Program-made: the position numbers and the translations under genes
The notes under the pieces: model-generated
Told to the model about the DNA's origin: nothing
What the model saw: only the letters and a program-made list of their open reading frames with translations
The model's database searches: none
NCBI GenBank assembly: GCA_003696605.1
Contig: RFGV01000310.1
Location: 1-32,001, forward strand
Source of the DNA: Chloroflexota bacterium
GTDB taxonomy: Bacteria; Chloroflexota; Anaerolineae; Promineifilales; Promineifilaceae
Reading direction: 5' to 3'
Length of the DNA stretch: 32,001 nt
Part shown: one piece after another, positions 7,365 through 16,297 of the stretch
Position numbering within the stretch: position 1 is the stretch's first letter
Layout of the letters: each line of letters begins with the position of its first letter

Positions 7365-9602
7365 CTAGCTAATGCCGTGTTCACGCAATTTCTGAACAAC
7401 TCGATATGGTGTTAGCGGCAACTCATCAAACCAGACACCAGTCGCATCGTGAATAGCAGCCACAATCGCAGGCGCCAACGGCATAAACGGCATCTCAGCC
7501 ATTCCGCGGGCACCCCATGGCCCCAACGGATCAGGATACTCCAGGATCACCGAATCAACACGATCTGGAATATCCTTAATACCAGGAATCAGATACTGGC
7601 TCAGGTAGGGATTCTGGATTCGGCCGTTTTTCACCTGCAAATTTTCCATCACAGCATACCCAAAAGCCTGCACCACAGCCCCTTCAATCTGCCCTACCAC
7701 CAGTTTAGGATTCAACGCCTTGCCCACATCATTGGCACAAATCACCCGATCGACATGCACATGCCCGGTCTCCACATCCACCGTCACCTCAGCTACCTCA
7801 GCCACATAACCATACGTAAAATTCGGACGAGAACGCCCTGTTTCCGGCTCAAACGGCTCTGTAGCTGGTGGCACAAACCGGTAATGGCCAATTGCCGGTC
7901 GGTCTTCATCCTTCCATGCCTGCAAAGCCCGTTCGGCAGCGCCACGAATGGCATTACCCGCCATCCACGTCAGGCGCGAGGCAGACGCCGAACCAGAATC
8001 ACCACTGGTAGCCGTGTCGGACATATCCAGCTCAACGATTTCTACGGGCACATCTAATGCTGCCGCCGCCATCTGGCGAAAGACAGTATGCGCCCCCTGT
8101 CCCACATCTGCGCCAGCATGATGCAACACCACACGCTCAATTTCTGCCCGGCCATGCAACTCAATTGTGGCTTCACATCGCTCAGGGAAGCCAAAAGAGA
8201 AGCCCACGTTTTTGAACGCACAGGCAAAGCCACGCCCGCGACGCAAACGGGTTGTATCTGGAGGTAATGATTGGATGCTGGAGAAAACAGAACGGCCGTT
8301 TTCCGGCAACGGTTTATGCCATTCCGCCGCTTCGGCACACTTTTCAATCACCTGAACAATACTCACCCCTTCCGGCACAGGTGTTTGAGTGGTCAGCAGG
8401 CTACCTTCCCGCAATGCATTCTTCAGCCGCAGTGCCACCGGATCCATTCCCAGCACTTCAGCCAGCTTATTCATTTGATTCTCCGCCACAAACGTACCCT
8501 GTGGCCCCCCAAATCCGCGAAACGCCCCACCAGGCACATTATTGGTTGTGACAGCATAGCTATCAATATAAGCATTAGGAATTTCATACGGCCCGGTAAC
8601 CATCAGATGAAAATTACCCAAAACCTTGGTGCTGGTGTAGGCATATGCACCACTATCCATAACCACCTCAGCAGAAACGGCCGTAATTCGCCCTTCCCGC
8701 GTCGCCCCCCACTTCGTCCGCACAATCGCCGGATGCCGCTTATGATGCCCCACAATACTCTCTTCCCGCGTCCAAATAATCCGCACCGGTCGCTCAATCC
8801 CCCGTTCATGCAACCGCATCGCCGCCAGCCCCAGCACAATCTGGATAGACATATCCTCCCGGCCACCAAACGCCCCCCCAATCGCCGGATAAATAATCCG
8901 CACCTGATCAACAGGCAACCCCAACGCATGCGCCACCTGTGCCTGGTCTTCATGCGCCCATTGCCCGGCAATCACCACCGTCACCCGACCTTCCTCATCA
9001 ATATAGCCAAGTCCGGCTTCCGGTTGCAAATACGCATGCTCCTGGTACGGCAACCGATACGCTCCCTCCACCACCACATCTGCCTCTGCCCAACCAGCAG
9101 CCATATCCCCCTTGCGAATCCGATAATGCTTCAGGATATTCGTCCCCATTTCCGGATGAACAATCACCTCATCCTTCATCGCCGCCAGCATATCATCCAC
9201 AATTGGTAAAGGCTCCCACTCAATACGAATCAGGTCACGCGCCTGCTCAGCGGCCTCCTCCGTCTCAGCCACAACAACCGCTACCTGATCCCCCTCCCAT
9301 CGGCTAATATCGCTATATGGCTTATCACTCCCTAACCCAACCAGCACCGGCTGATCAGGCATAATCAAGCCATATTCATTAACAGGCACATCTTTCGCCG
9401 TGAAAATAGCCACTACTCCCGGCACAGCCAGCGCTTCACTCAAATCCATGCTCACCATACGAGCATGTGGCTGCCCGCTAAACAACACCTTACCATGCAG
9501 CAAATTATCCGGTGTAATATCACCGGGATACAACGTCTCACCAGTCACCTTGCCAAATGCATCAACACGGGGCAGGGAACTTGAGGGGAACTGTTTACTC
9601 AT
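7365..9602 (-). CDS. Xanthine dehydrogenase-family molybdopterin-binding subunit
   Basis: This 745-residue protein is the large catalytic subunit of a molybdenum hydroxylase, the enzyme class that inserts oxygen from water into N-heterocycles, aldehydes or CO. The N-terminal a/b hammerhead begins with RVDAFGKVTGETLYPGDI. The Mo-binding part contains GGAFGGRED near residue 245, GGAFRGFGGPQ near 360, and GPWGARGMAEMPFMP close to the C-terminus, which supplies the active-site glutamate region (MAE). Length is typical. The CO dehydrogenase active-site loop is not evident, so a purine, other heterocycle or aldehyde substrate is more likely; I cannot choose. The ATG at 9602 has GGGAG 8 bases upstream. 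It lies 20 bases after the small membrane protein gene and abuts yqeB, within a tight operon. Confidence 0.92.
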   Translation of the reverse strand: MSKQFPSSSLPRVDAFGKVTGETLYPGDITPDNLLHGKVLFSGQPHARMVSMDLSEALAVPGVVAIFTAKDVPVNEYGLIMPDQPVLVGLGSDKPYSDISRWEGDQVAVVVAETEEAAEQARDLIRIEWEPLPIVDDMLAAMKDEVIVHPEMGTNILKHYRIRKGDMAAGWAEADVVVEGAYRLPYQEHAYLQPEAGLGYIDEEGRVTVVIAGQWAHEDQAQVAHALGLPVDQVRIIYPAIGGAFGGREDMSIQIVLGLAAMRLHERGIERPVRIIWTREESIVGHHKRHPAIVRTKWGATREGRITAVSAEVVMDSGAYAYTSTKVLGNFHLMVTGPYEIPNAYIDSYAVTTNNVPGGAFRGFGGPQGTFVAENQMNKLAEVLGMDPVALRLKNALREGSLLTTQTPVPEGVSIVQVIEKCAEAAEWHKPLPENGRSVFSSIQSLPPDTTRLRRGRGFACAFKNVGFSFGFPERCEATIELHGRAEIERVVLHHAGADVGQGAHTVFRQMAAAALDVPVEIVELDMSDTATSGDSGSASASRLTWMAGNAIRGAAERALQAWKDEDRPAIGHYRFVPPATEPFEPETGRSRPNFTYGYVAEVAEVTVDVETGHVHVDRVICANDVGKALNPKLVVGQIEGAVVQAFGYAVMENLQVKNGRIQNPYLSQYLIPGIKDIPDRVDSVILEYPDPLGPWGARGMAEMPFMPLAPAIVAAIHDATGVWFDELPLTPYRVVQKLREHGIS

Positions 9603-9622
9603 ACACTTGTCTCCCAAATATA

Positions 9623-10000
9623 TCAGTCACGGTCAAAAGGATCGTACTGGGAATATACGGTGGGCGACCCAGCCTTGCGCCGCCCTGCTGGCGAAGCAAA
9701 AGCATACCCCAAGTAGAAGAATGTTTGCAGAAAAAGGATCATAACCACTATCAAAATGGCACGCGTGAACCAATCGGGAATAGAGCTGGCTGATAAAGAC
9801 ACGCCAGGAATGAATGAAAGAAGTTCGGCCAAAGCGGCAGAAGTCCCCGGCACCGAAACCCATCCGGCATCTTCCATGACACCCAGAGCAAAGTAAGAAG
9901 CCCCACCAGAGATTATGAGCCAGATTGTCTGAAAAAATGTTTTCCGGGCCATGCCCTTGCGACGAGCCAGTTCTTCTTCGTGTTTTTTATCCAAACGCAT
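9623..10000 (-). CDS. Small hydrophobic membrane protein within the hydroxylase operon
   Basis: This 125-residue protein is not a family I recognise. It opens with a charged stretch rich in Lys, Glu and Arg (residues 1-20), followed by a hydrophobic segment near 25-45. A second clear transmembrane segment lies near 78-100 (ILIVVMILFLQTFFYLGYAF), and the C-terminal tail is polar and acidic. The gene sits 3 bases after the FAD/2Fe-2S fusion gene and 20 bases before the molybdopterin subunit, with GGAGG 9 bases before its ATG, so it is surely translated with them. Placement between two enzyme subunits suggests membrane attachment of the hydroxylase or contact with an electron acceptor. That is inference. 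Confidence 0.75.
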   Translation of the reverse strand: MRLDKKHEEELARRKGMARKTFFQTIWLIISGGASYFALGVMEDAGWVSVPGTSAALAELLSFIPGVSLSASSIPDWFTRAILIVVMILFLQTFFYLGYAFASPAGRRKAGSPTVYSQYDPFDRD

Positions 10001-10003
10001 TGC

Positions 10004-11467
10004 CTAATCCTCCATTGCGTTTGTGGAAAGCTTTTGGGCAGCTTTCTCAACCGCTTCGATAATTTTGTAATAGCCGGTGCAACGACATAAATTCCCCGCA
10101 AAGGCTTGTTGAATGTGTGACAGATGCGGTGAGGGAACTTCTTCTAACAGTTTGGCACCGGCCACCAAAAACCCAGGAATACAATAACCACATTGAACTG
10201 CACCTGTTTCGATAAATGCTTCTTGCAACGGGTGCAATTCGTCGTTGTGCCCCAGTTGTGCCAATCCTTCAATGGTGATTATTTCGGCGTTATGGGCGCG
10301 TGGGGCTGGCACCAGGCAGGACATAACGGCCATACCGTCCAGGATAACAGTACAGGCGCCACACTCTCCCTCGGCACATCCTTCTTTTGTGCCAGTGAGT
10401 AGCCCTTCGTCACGCAACCAGTGAAGCAGTGTTTTGTGGTGACCACCAACGGCCGTTATTTTTCGGCCGTTTACAGTTGTTTCAATGGGGGTGTCTGCCC
10501 GATGAGTTGCCGCAAACTTGCTCCCTACAGGAAATACTCCCCCTGTATTCCCCCATAACATCACTGGTGCTTCTGGCCATTGTGCTCGCTCCTGCCCATC
10601 ACGCAAGGCTGTAAGCGCGCGCCGCGTAAGCACGCGCACCATTTCGGTACGGTAGCTCGCTGGGCCACGAACATCATCAATAGGGGTAGCGGCCTTGGCT
10701 GCCAGACGAGCCGCTTCAGCAATTACCTCATCAGTCAGTTGCTTGCCTGTCAGCCAGGATTCTGCCGCCGGGCTGGTAATGATTGTCGGCGCCACACTTC
10801 CTTGTGTAATAATCGCTGAACGTACTGTGTCACCTTCGAAATCCAGCACTGCCGCCAGATGCACCACTGAAATTGCCTGGGCACGTCGCAATCCCAACTT
10901 GACGAAAATTCCTCGTGCTGTTTTGGGCAAAGGGGGAAAGCTTATGTCTGTCAACATTTCATCTGGGCGCATCACGGTTTGACGCACGCCAGTATAGAAA
11001 TCTGCCAGTGGAATCGTTCGACTTCCTGCCGATGAGCTTAGGGTAATGGATGCACCTAATGCCCGCAGAGGGGTAATGGTGTCGTTGGCAGGGCTGGCAG
11101 TGATAAGATTACCGGCAACAGTCGCCCGGTTGCGGAGTTGGGGGGAAGCGACTTCCAGGCAGGCTTGCGCCAATGGTAACGCTTGCTGCACAATGAGGGA
11201 GGATGCGATAACCTGATTGTGTGTTACCAATGGGCCAAGGTGAATGGTGCCGTTGGCATCTTGAGATATTTGGTTCAGGCCAGGAATTCGGGTGATGTCA
11301 ATCAGGGTGGTAATGCCGGTTCTTTGTCCTCGCTCGATTTCTAGCAGAATATCGGTGCCACCGGCTATGATGCGAGCAGAACGGCCGTATTTGGCCAGTA
11401 GCTCTAACACCTCTGCCACTGTTGTTGGTGTTACATAACGCTCAATTGTTCTCATTTCATGCATCAT
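10004..11467 (-). CDS. Fused FAD-binding and 2Fe-2S subunit of molybdenum hydroxylase
   Basis: This 487-residue protein carries two electron-transfer subunits in one chain. Residues about 5-290 form the FAD domain (CoxM/XdhB type), with AGGTDIL at 35-41 and [15 protein letters not shown] at 116-130. Residues about 328-480 form the 2Fe-2S domain (CoxS/XdhC-eukaryote type). The plant-type cluster cysteines are C364, C369, C372 and C384; the second cluster cysteines are C426, C429, C461 and C463, in CGYC and CRCTG. All eight are present, so both clusters can form. The order FAD then 2Fe-2S is the reverse of eukaryotic xanthine dehydrogenase. Starts at 11467, 11464 or 11455 are all in frame, and none has a strong ribosome site. 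Electrons would pass from Mo through the clusters to FAD and an unknown acceptor. Confidence 0.92.
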   Translation of the reverse strand: MMHEMRTIERYVTPTTVAEVLELLAKYGRSARIIAGGTDILLEIERGQRTGITTLIDITRIPGLNQISQDANGTIHLGPLVTHNQVIASSLIVQQALPLAQACLEVASPQLRNRATVAGNLITASPANDTITPLRALGASITLSSSAGSRTIPLADFYTGVRQTVMRPDEMLTDISFPPLPKTARGIFVKLGLRRAQAISVVHLAAVLDFEGDTVRSAIITQGSVAPTIITSPAAESWLTGKQLTDEVIAEAARLAAKAATPIDDVRGPASYRTEMVRVLTRRALTALRDGQERAQWPEAPVMLWGNTGGVFPVGSKFAATHRADTPIETTVNGRKITAVGGHHKTLLHWLRDEGLLTGTKEGCAEGECGACTVILDGMAVMSCLVPAPRAHNAEIITIEGLAQLGHNDELHPLQEAFIETGAVQCGYCIPGFLVAGAKLLEEVPSPHLSHIQQAFAGNLCRCTGYYKIIEAVEKAAQKLSTNAMED

Positions 11468-11492
11468 ACATACTTATCCATCTGTCTAAAAG

Positions 11493-12299
11493 TCATGCTT
11501 TCGCGGTTACCGCAACTTCTTGCCCACGCCGTTGCCGCACAATTTCTGCCAGAATACTCAGGGCTATTTCTTCTGGGGTTTCGGCGTGCAACTCCAGCCC
11601 TATAGGTGAATGGAAACGAGTCAGGTCCGCTTCCGCCAGACCATCTTCCAACAAAAGCCGCCTGGTCGTTTCCCAACGCCGTTTGCTACCCATTACCCCA
11701 ATATATGGCGCGGGGGTATTTACCAGTTTGGGCAAAACTTGTCGATCGACTTTGATATTGCGCGTCACAACAACCACATAAGTATTTGATGTAATGGGCT
11801 CTGCCGACAGTGCTTCTTCGATGTTACCGGGTAAATAAACATCGGCATGGGGGATATGCTCTGGTGTCACCAGTTCGGTACGATCATCGGTGACGACAAC
11901 ACGATACCCTAACCAATGTGCAAGGGAAGCAACCGCCCGCCCAATGTGTCCACATCCGATCACGTAAACAGTCATCGGGGTCGTAAATGGCTCCAAATAA
12001 ATTTCCAGTTGTCCGCCACATACGCCGGGATCACCACGCTGGGGATCGACCAGGGCATAGGAAATGAGACGCGGCGAACCGGTTTGCAAGGTTTCGCGGG
12101 CGGCTTGAATAACGCGATTTTCCATTTCACCGCCACCAATTGTGCCCAAAGTACGGCCGTCTTCATACACCAACATTTTGGCGCCAGCACGTCGGGGCAC
12201 AGAACCTTTTGCTTGCACAACGGTAGCCAACACAACCGCCTGTCGGGATGATTGTGCGGCCATAAGTGCTTGTAAAATTTGGAAACTACTATCTGTCAC
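11493..12299 (-). CDS. xdhC: XdhC/CoxI family molybdenum cofactor insertion and sulfuration factor
   Basis: This 268-residue protein belongs to the XdhC/CoxI family, which binds molybdenum cofactor, promotes its sulfuration and hands it to the hydroxylase apoenzyme. The N-terminal XdhC_CoxI domain shows ATVVQAKGSVPRRAGAKMLV near residues 24-45 and GTIGGGEMENRVI near 52-64. The C-terminal Rossmann domain shows VYVIGCGHIGRAVASLAHWLGYRVVVTDDR near 130-160 and a late GVMGSKRRW motif near 205. Cys in GVCGG near 113 may contact the cofactor. The GTG start at 12299 has AGGAT 9 bases before it, 28 bases after the lipoprotein stop. It leads the enzyme genes by 25 bases. Confidence 0.9.
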   Translation of the reverse strand: MTDSSFQILQALMAAQSSRQAVVLATVVQAKGSVPRRAGAKMLVYEDGRTLGTIGGGEMENRVIQAARETLQTGSPRLISYALVDPQRGDPGVCGGQLEIYLEPFTTPMTVYVIGCGHIGRAVASLAHWLGYRVVVTDDRTELVTPEHIPHADVYLPGNIEEALSAEPITSNTYVVVVTRNIKVDRQVLPKLVNTPAPYIGVMGSKRRWETTRRLLLEDGLAEADLTRFHSPIGLELHAETPEEIALSILAEIVRQRRGQEVAVTAKA

Positions 12300-12327
12300 T
12301 GAACACTATCCTGCTTGCCAGACAACA

Positions 12328-12720
12328 TCAGGGGGAGATAATACACCATCCGGCGACCCACCCTGTCTGCCCATCCGGCGTGGTTACTTGATAAAAAGGA
12401 AGCTCAAACTGTTCCTGTGTGGCTATTACTTCGAGAACTTGTCGGCTGCTGGTGTTAATGGTGACATTTGTGCCGCCAGGAAATAACAAGTCGTGGTTTT
12501 CGACGGCGGGTGCCTGCGAACTGGCAAATATGACTTGACTGTTGTCCAGGCGTGTACCACACTGGCCACGTTCCTGGCAGGCCGCTGTGCAAGCAATACG
12601 GCCGTTTTCCTGCAAATCTACCTCAGCACCCGTTTGCGCACTGCCACCAAACAAGCCAGCACAGGCTGTTAATAACAAAATAGCCGTTGTTAGCCAACCA
12701 ACACGCTTTACCTGAAGCAC
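12328..12720 (-). CDS. Predicted lipoprotein with SH3-like C-terminus
   Basis: This 130-residue protein has a lipoprotein signal: a basic start (VKRVGW), a hydrophobic core and the lipobox LLTAC with the modifiable Cys near residue 20. The mature part contains four further cysteines near residues 44-56, in CTAACQERGQC and just beyond, that could form disulfides. It ends in a bacterial SH3-like pattern (YQVTTPDGQTGWVAGWCI). Such domains bind peptides or wall components outside the cell. The GTG start lies 1 base after the response regulator stop, so the two genes are coupled. Its place between a two-component pair and xdhC suggests a sensing or envelope role, but no function is known. Confidence 0.72.
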   Translation of the reverse strand: MLQVKRVGWLTTAILLLTACAGLFGGSAQTGAEVDLQENGRIACTAACQERGQCGTRLDNSQVIFASSQAPAVENHDLLFPGGTNVTINTSSRQVLEVIATQEQFELPFYQVTTPDGQTGWVAGWCIISP

Positions 12721-12721
12721 G

Positions 12722-13132
12722 CTATCTCCAATCCCACACCGGCTCTCCGTTCAGAATATCCTGAACCTGTCCGGCAAAAGCACTCATCTTAAGAGGCTTG
12801 CTAATAAAACCATCAAAATCATACTGACGGGCATTTTCTACATCTTCAGGTAAAGTGGCCGCAGTCACGGCCACTACCTTTGCCTGTTTCAATTTGTCAT
12901 GTGCCCGCACAGCCCGCAACAGATCGTATCCACTTTTACCGGGCATGTTGATATCTACCAGGAAAAGGTCTACACGGGGTAACCTTTCGGCAAAGGCGAG
13001 TGCAGCATCTACGGATTTGCGGGAGTAGCAGCGATTGGCGCCACCTAACCGCAACAGGTCCAGGGCCACAAGCTGGGCATTTGGATCGTCTTCAACAACA
13101 ATGATGTACGCTTCTTTCAGTGATATGCTCAT
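12722..13132 (-). CDS. Single-domain response regulator (CheY-like receiver)
   Basis: This 136-residue protein is a stand-alone receiver domain. The acidic pocket is E14-D15-D16, the phospho-accepting Asp is D60 in LVDINMPG, the switch Thr is T90 in VAVTAA, and the conserved Lys is K112 in SKP. There is no output domain, so it must act through protein contacts or a phosphorelay, not by binding DNA itself. It lies 125 bases downstream of the sensor kinase gene, which is the likely phosphate donor, and 1 base before the lipoprotein gene. The intervening gap contains an 8-bp stem-loop. Confidence 0.92.
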   Translation of the reverse strand: MSISLKEAYIIVVEDDPNAQLVALDLLRLGGANRCYSRKSVDAALAFAERLPRVDLFLVDINMPGKSGYDLLRAVRAHDKLKQAKVVAVTAATLPEDVENARQYDFDGFISKPLKMSAFAGQVQDILNGEPVWDWR

Positions 13133-13156
13133 TGGAAGTTACCTGTCGTTATTAGG

Positions 13157-13184
13157 CCATTTGCTATTTTTTTAAGGCAAATGG
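13157..13184. other. Stem-loop between kinase and response regulator genes
   Basis: CCATTTGC (13157-13164) and GCAAATGG (13177-13184) form a perfect 8-bp stem around a 12-base AT-rich loop. It lies in the 125-base gap of an otherwise tight gene order. There is no T-tract after it on the minus strand, so it is more likely an mRNA processing or stability element than a full terminator. Confidence 0.35.
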
Positions 13185-13257
13185 AGTGTATCAAATCCTG
13201 TTACAAGTGACAATTGGACAGAAGTAGGGGCTGGATGGTTAGAGTTGTTACTATGAA

Positions 13258-14649
13258 CTAATTTCTGGACGCTTGTGGAGTTTCGGGAGAAACGGCCGTT
13301 TCCTGATCCGGCACATACACTGGCAACGTAATGGTAAACCGACTCCCCTCTCCTGGTGCACTTTCCAGCCGAATCGAACCACCATGCCGTTCCACCAAAT
13401 GGCGCGTAATAGGCAGCCCCAACCCGGTTCCCACACGCCGTCGGGCGGCCGTATCATCCACTTGACGAAACTCCTGAAAAATCACCTCGTGATATGCCGG
13501 TGGAATACCGATACCAGTATCTTCCACTGTCAAAGACACATACTGATCGTCTGAGCGAACACGCAGGGCAATATACCCTTCATCTGTGTATTTAGCCGCA
13601 TTGCCCAGCAAATTGAGCAAAGCCTGACGAATGCGCATCTTGTCCACGCGCACCAGCGGCCACGTATCGGGATAATCCCGAATCAATTCAACGTCCTTGT
13701 CCAGTATTAACCCGCGTGTACTGGTCATGACCTCTTCACAAATAGCTTGCAAGTCGGTTACTTCCAACGCCAGCTTGAATTCACCAGCCTGTATCTGGGC
13801 CATGTCTAGTAAATCGTTCAGCACATTTAACAGGTGCCACCCGGACTTTTCGATCCGTGTCAGATAATCCAGTTGAGCTTCATTTACCGGGCCACGCCCA
13901 CCTTGCCCTAAAATATGGGCGAAGTTAACGATGGCATTCAGAGGGGTACGCAGTTCATGGCTCACGTTGTTCATGAAGCGGGTACGCATATCCCGTTCGT
14001 TAATGGCTATCTGACGTGCCTGTTCCAGTTGCTGGTTGAGGGATTGTAAACGGGCATTGGCCAGGCGCAGCTCTTCCTGAATGGCGAAGAGTTCATCACG
14101 GCGACGCTGAGCCCGACGGTGGAGTTCGCTAATAGAGTCGACAGCAACTTGCCACTCCACAGCGGAGAGGTATCCTGCCAGGGCCAGGATGAAGTTAATG
14201 CCTATTGGAGAAAATAGAATGATTAGTGTGTGTAAATTCAGTGGGGTACGGGAGAAAACGGCCGTTACCAGCAACACTGTTGCCACCACCCACGTGACCA
14301 AACTGGCATGTGGTGGACCAATCATCCCACTAATGACCACAAACACACCCAACACATACGGGAGCGAGGTATTGGGATGCCAGCCATTAGCAATGAGCAA
14401 GGTCACCAACACCATCCCCCCTCCCACAAAAATCGCGCCACCCAAATTCGGCCGTTCTCGTCGGATAAGCCACCACGACACCCGCCCCACTATCGGCGCT
14501 CCGACCAACATCACCCCATACGGCCATACTGTAATGAACTGATCCGCGTTCGCGATGGCCAGCATCGCCGCAATCATCATCAATACTGTCATTACTGGGA
14601 TAATCAAAGCACTAGAATCAGCCCGTAATTCATCAGAAAAAGTGCCCAT
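13258..14649 (-). CDS. Membrane sensor histidine kinase
   Basis: This 463-residue kinase has an N-terminal membrane region of about five or six hydrophobic segments (residues 15-165) and a coiled-coil rich in Glu, Arg and Gln (residues about 170-220). The HisKA domain follows with the phospho-accepting H231 in NVSHELRTPLNAI. The HATPase domain shows an N box (LLNLLGNAAKYT), G1 (VEDTGIGIPP), F box and G2 (GTGLGLPITRHL). It lacks a recognisable periplasmic domain, so the signal may be sensed in the membrane. The ATG at 14649 is chosen because GAGG lies 6 bases upstream; an earlier TTG at 14661 has no support. A possible -10 (TAGAAT, 14712-14717) and a 10-bp inverted repeat precede it. Confidence 0.92.
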   Translation of the reverse strand: MGTFSDELRADSSALIIPVMTVLMMIAAMLAIANADQFITVWPYGVMLVGAPIVGRVSWWLIRRERPNLGGAIFVGGGMVLVTLLIANGWHPNTSLPYVLGVFVVISGMIGPPHASLVTWVVATVLLVTAVFSRTPLNLHTLIILFSPIGINFILALAGYLSAVEWQVAVDSISELHRRAQRRRDELFAIQEELRLANARLQSLNQQLEQARQIAINERDMRTRFMNNVSHELRTPLNAIVNFAHILGQGGRGPVNEAQLDYLTRIEKSGWHLLNVLNDLLDMAQIQAGEFKLALEVTDLQAICEEVMTSTRGLILDKDVELIRDYPDTWPLVRVDKMRIRQALLNLLGNAAKYTDEGYIALRVRSDDQYVSLTVEDTGIGIPPAYHEVIFQEFRQVDDTAARRRVGTGLGLPITRHLVERHGGSIRLESAPGEGSRFTITLPVYVPDQETAVSPETPQASRN

Positions 14650-14687
14650 TGTATTCCTCAATGTCCATCTGATACCAGCCCATCAGA

Positions 14688-14726
14688 AGCTTCCAATCCT
14701 GTATCAATTTTATTCTATTGAAAGCT
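14688..14726. other. Inverted repeat in the leader of the kinase gene
   Basis: On the minus strand AGCTTTCAAT pairs with ATTGGAAGCT (arms at 14717-14726 and 14688-14697) in a 10-bp stem with one G-T pair and a 19-base loop. It lies between the thioesterase stop and the kinase start and overlaps the possible -10 at 14712-14717. There is no T-tract. It may separate the F420 block from the molybdenum block, as an operator or an RNA hairpin. Confidence 0.35.
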
Positions 14727-14755
14727 GATTTTCCCCCCTGGCTGCAATTTTTCAC

Positions 14756-15247
14756 TCAATTTTCCCGCCCGTCTTCATCCACATACCAGCCCAATCCTTC
14801 CAGATTGGCATTTTGCAATAATTCAGCCGGCACGTCAGCCAACGTAAGTGCAGCTTCAGCAGCCAAAGTTCCATCTGGCAGACGAATTTCTCCCACAGCT
14901 TTACCCAACCGCCCACGCAATTTGACAATACGGCCGATAATTTTGAGCGGTGTTTCCACTGGCACAGGATGACGGTATTTCACCTCCAGCTTGACAGACA
15001 TCATGAAGTGGTGGTGGTCACCAATCATGGCCACACGCCCCACCACTTCATCTAACATGGCAGCCACAATGCCACCGTGTACAACACCAGGATACCCCTG
15101 ATAATCGGCCGAAACGGTATAATCTGCGTACACCTCATTACGGCCGTTATCATAAAACCGCATATACAACCCACGCGGATTCTTGCGCCCACACACAAAA
15201 CAATAATCCGAATTAGGCTGTTTATTCCACTGTTGTTCGCTCATCAC
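14756..15247 (-). CDS. PaaI-type hotdog-fold thioesterase
   Basis: This 163-residue protein has the hotdog fold of acyl-CoA thioesterases. The core shows GVVHGGIVAAMLDEVVGRVA (residues about 54-73), where the HGG motif and the following Asp/Glu lie in the active site, and VKLEVKYRHPVPVETPLKIIGRI, the second conserved strand pair. A short CxxC (CFVC, near residue 16) sits in an N-terminal NPRGLYMRF extension seen in some members. It starts at GTG 15247 or ATG 15244, 6-9 bases after the LLM oxidoreductase stop, so the two are probably co-translated. Substrate is unknown. Confidence 0.85.
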   Translation of the reverse strand: MMSEQQWNKQPNSDYCFVCGRKNPRGLYMRFYDNGRNEVYADYTVSADYQGYPGVVHGGIVAAMLDEVVGRVAMIGDHHHFMMSVKLEVKYRHPVPVETPLKIIGRIVKLRGRLGKAVGEIRLPDGTLAAEAALTLADVPAELLQNANLEGLGWYVDEDGREN

Positions 15248-15253
15248 ACAGCA

Positions 15254-16261
15254 CTAGGCACTATATCCATCAGCAAAAATATCAATCATCAACCTGGCAT
15301 CTCCCAACGGATACAAAATCGGGCAAGTAGCACCATTATCAATATATTCCCGCACTTTCGCCTTTACCTCTTCTGGCGACCCACTGGCCGTACACATCTG
15401 CACCACATCATCCGGAACCAGATGCATCGCCCGTTCAATCTCCTCATCCGTAGCTGGCCATGTGAGCACCTGGTGGATCTCATCCAACAATTCCTGGCTG
15501 ACACCACTCGCTTTCATCAGGTGGGGCTGCTGGCCAAGGTATTGGGTAATCATTTTACGTGCCTTATCAAGGGCTTTCTTGCGGTCATGATCAACAGAGC
15601 AAATCACCAACTGAGGACGATCAATATCTTCCAGTTTGCGGCCAGCTTTCTTTGCCCCGCGCTCCAGAGCATCCATTGCCTGCAAATTGTATTTGGGATG
15701 TACCAGATAGTTCAGGCAAACACCATCAGCTATCTCACCAGCCAGTTCCATCATCTTCATGCCTGTTGCGCCAATGTAAATAGGCACATTACGTGGCTCT
15801 TTTCGGCCATATACCACATCCAGCATGATGTCATCCACATAATGGAATTCACCATGAAATGTAACCCGCTCCATATTTAACAATCGGCGTAATACTTCGA
15901 CTGTTTCCCGCATTGCCTTGAGGGGTTTTCGCCGCTGAATGCCTACTTTGCTGGCTAATGGATCCCACCATGCACCAATACCACAGATAATGCGATCTGG
16001 TGCCAGGTCGTCCAATGTAAGAAAGGTGGAGGCTAATAAGCCAATGTTGCGTGTCCAGTTATTGATAACCCCACTGGCAACTTTGATTTTGGAGGTGACG
16101 GCAGCAAATGCGGCCATTGGTACGATGGCGTCACGAACCAGACGGCTTTCTGCTTGCCAGACGGCTTCAAATCCCTTGGCTTCGGCATATTGCACCAGTT
16201 CCATTCCTTCTTGTAGGGAGTGGGCATCTTGCAAATATAAAGCAACTCGATCTTTTGACAT
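15254..16261 (-). CDS. LLM-class flavin-dependent oxidoreductase, probably F420-dependent
   Basis: This 335-residue protein is a luciferase-like monooxygenase-family TIM barrel, nearest in style to the F420-dependent methylenetetrahydromethanopterin reductase group. Visible family features are the N-terminal [47 protein letters not shown] near residue 60-73, [13 protein letters not shown] near 90 and [26 protein letters not shown] near 155-180. Members use either FMN or F420. F420 is favoured here because cofC and cofD lie immediately upstream on the same strand (gap 36 bases). The ATG at 16261 has AAGGAGAGAG just before it, a strong ribosome site. Substrate is unknown. Confidence 0.87.
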   Translation of the reverse strand: MSKDRVALYLQDAHSLQEGMELVQYAEAKGFEAVWQAESRLVRDAIVPMAAFAAVTSKIKVASGVINNWTRNIGLLASTFLTLDDLAPDRIICGIGAWWDPLASKVGIQRRKPLKAMRETVEVLRRLLNMERVTFHGEFHYVDDIMLDVVYGRKEPRNVPIYIGATGMKMMELAGEIADGVCLNYLVHPKYNLQAMDALERGAKKAGRKLEDIDRPQLVICSVDHDRKKALDKARKMITQYLGQQPHLMKASGVSQELLDEIHQVLTWPATDEEIERAMHLVPDDVVQMCTASGSPEEVKAKVREYIDNGATCPILYPLGDARLMIDIFADGYSA

Positions 16262-16297
16262 TTCTCTCTCCTTTATGTTAACTATCCGTGTGTAGTT

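Noticed and set aside
8271-9209. A 312-codon plus-strand frame opposite the molybdopterin subunit
   Set aside because: The product is dominated by His, Pro, Arg and Asn, typical of a shadow of a conserved gene on the other strand.
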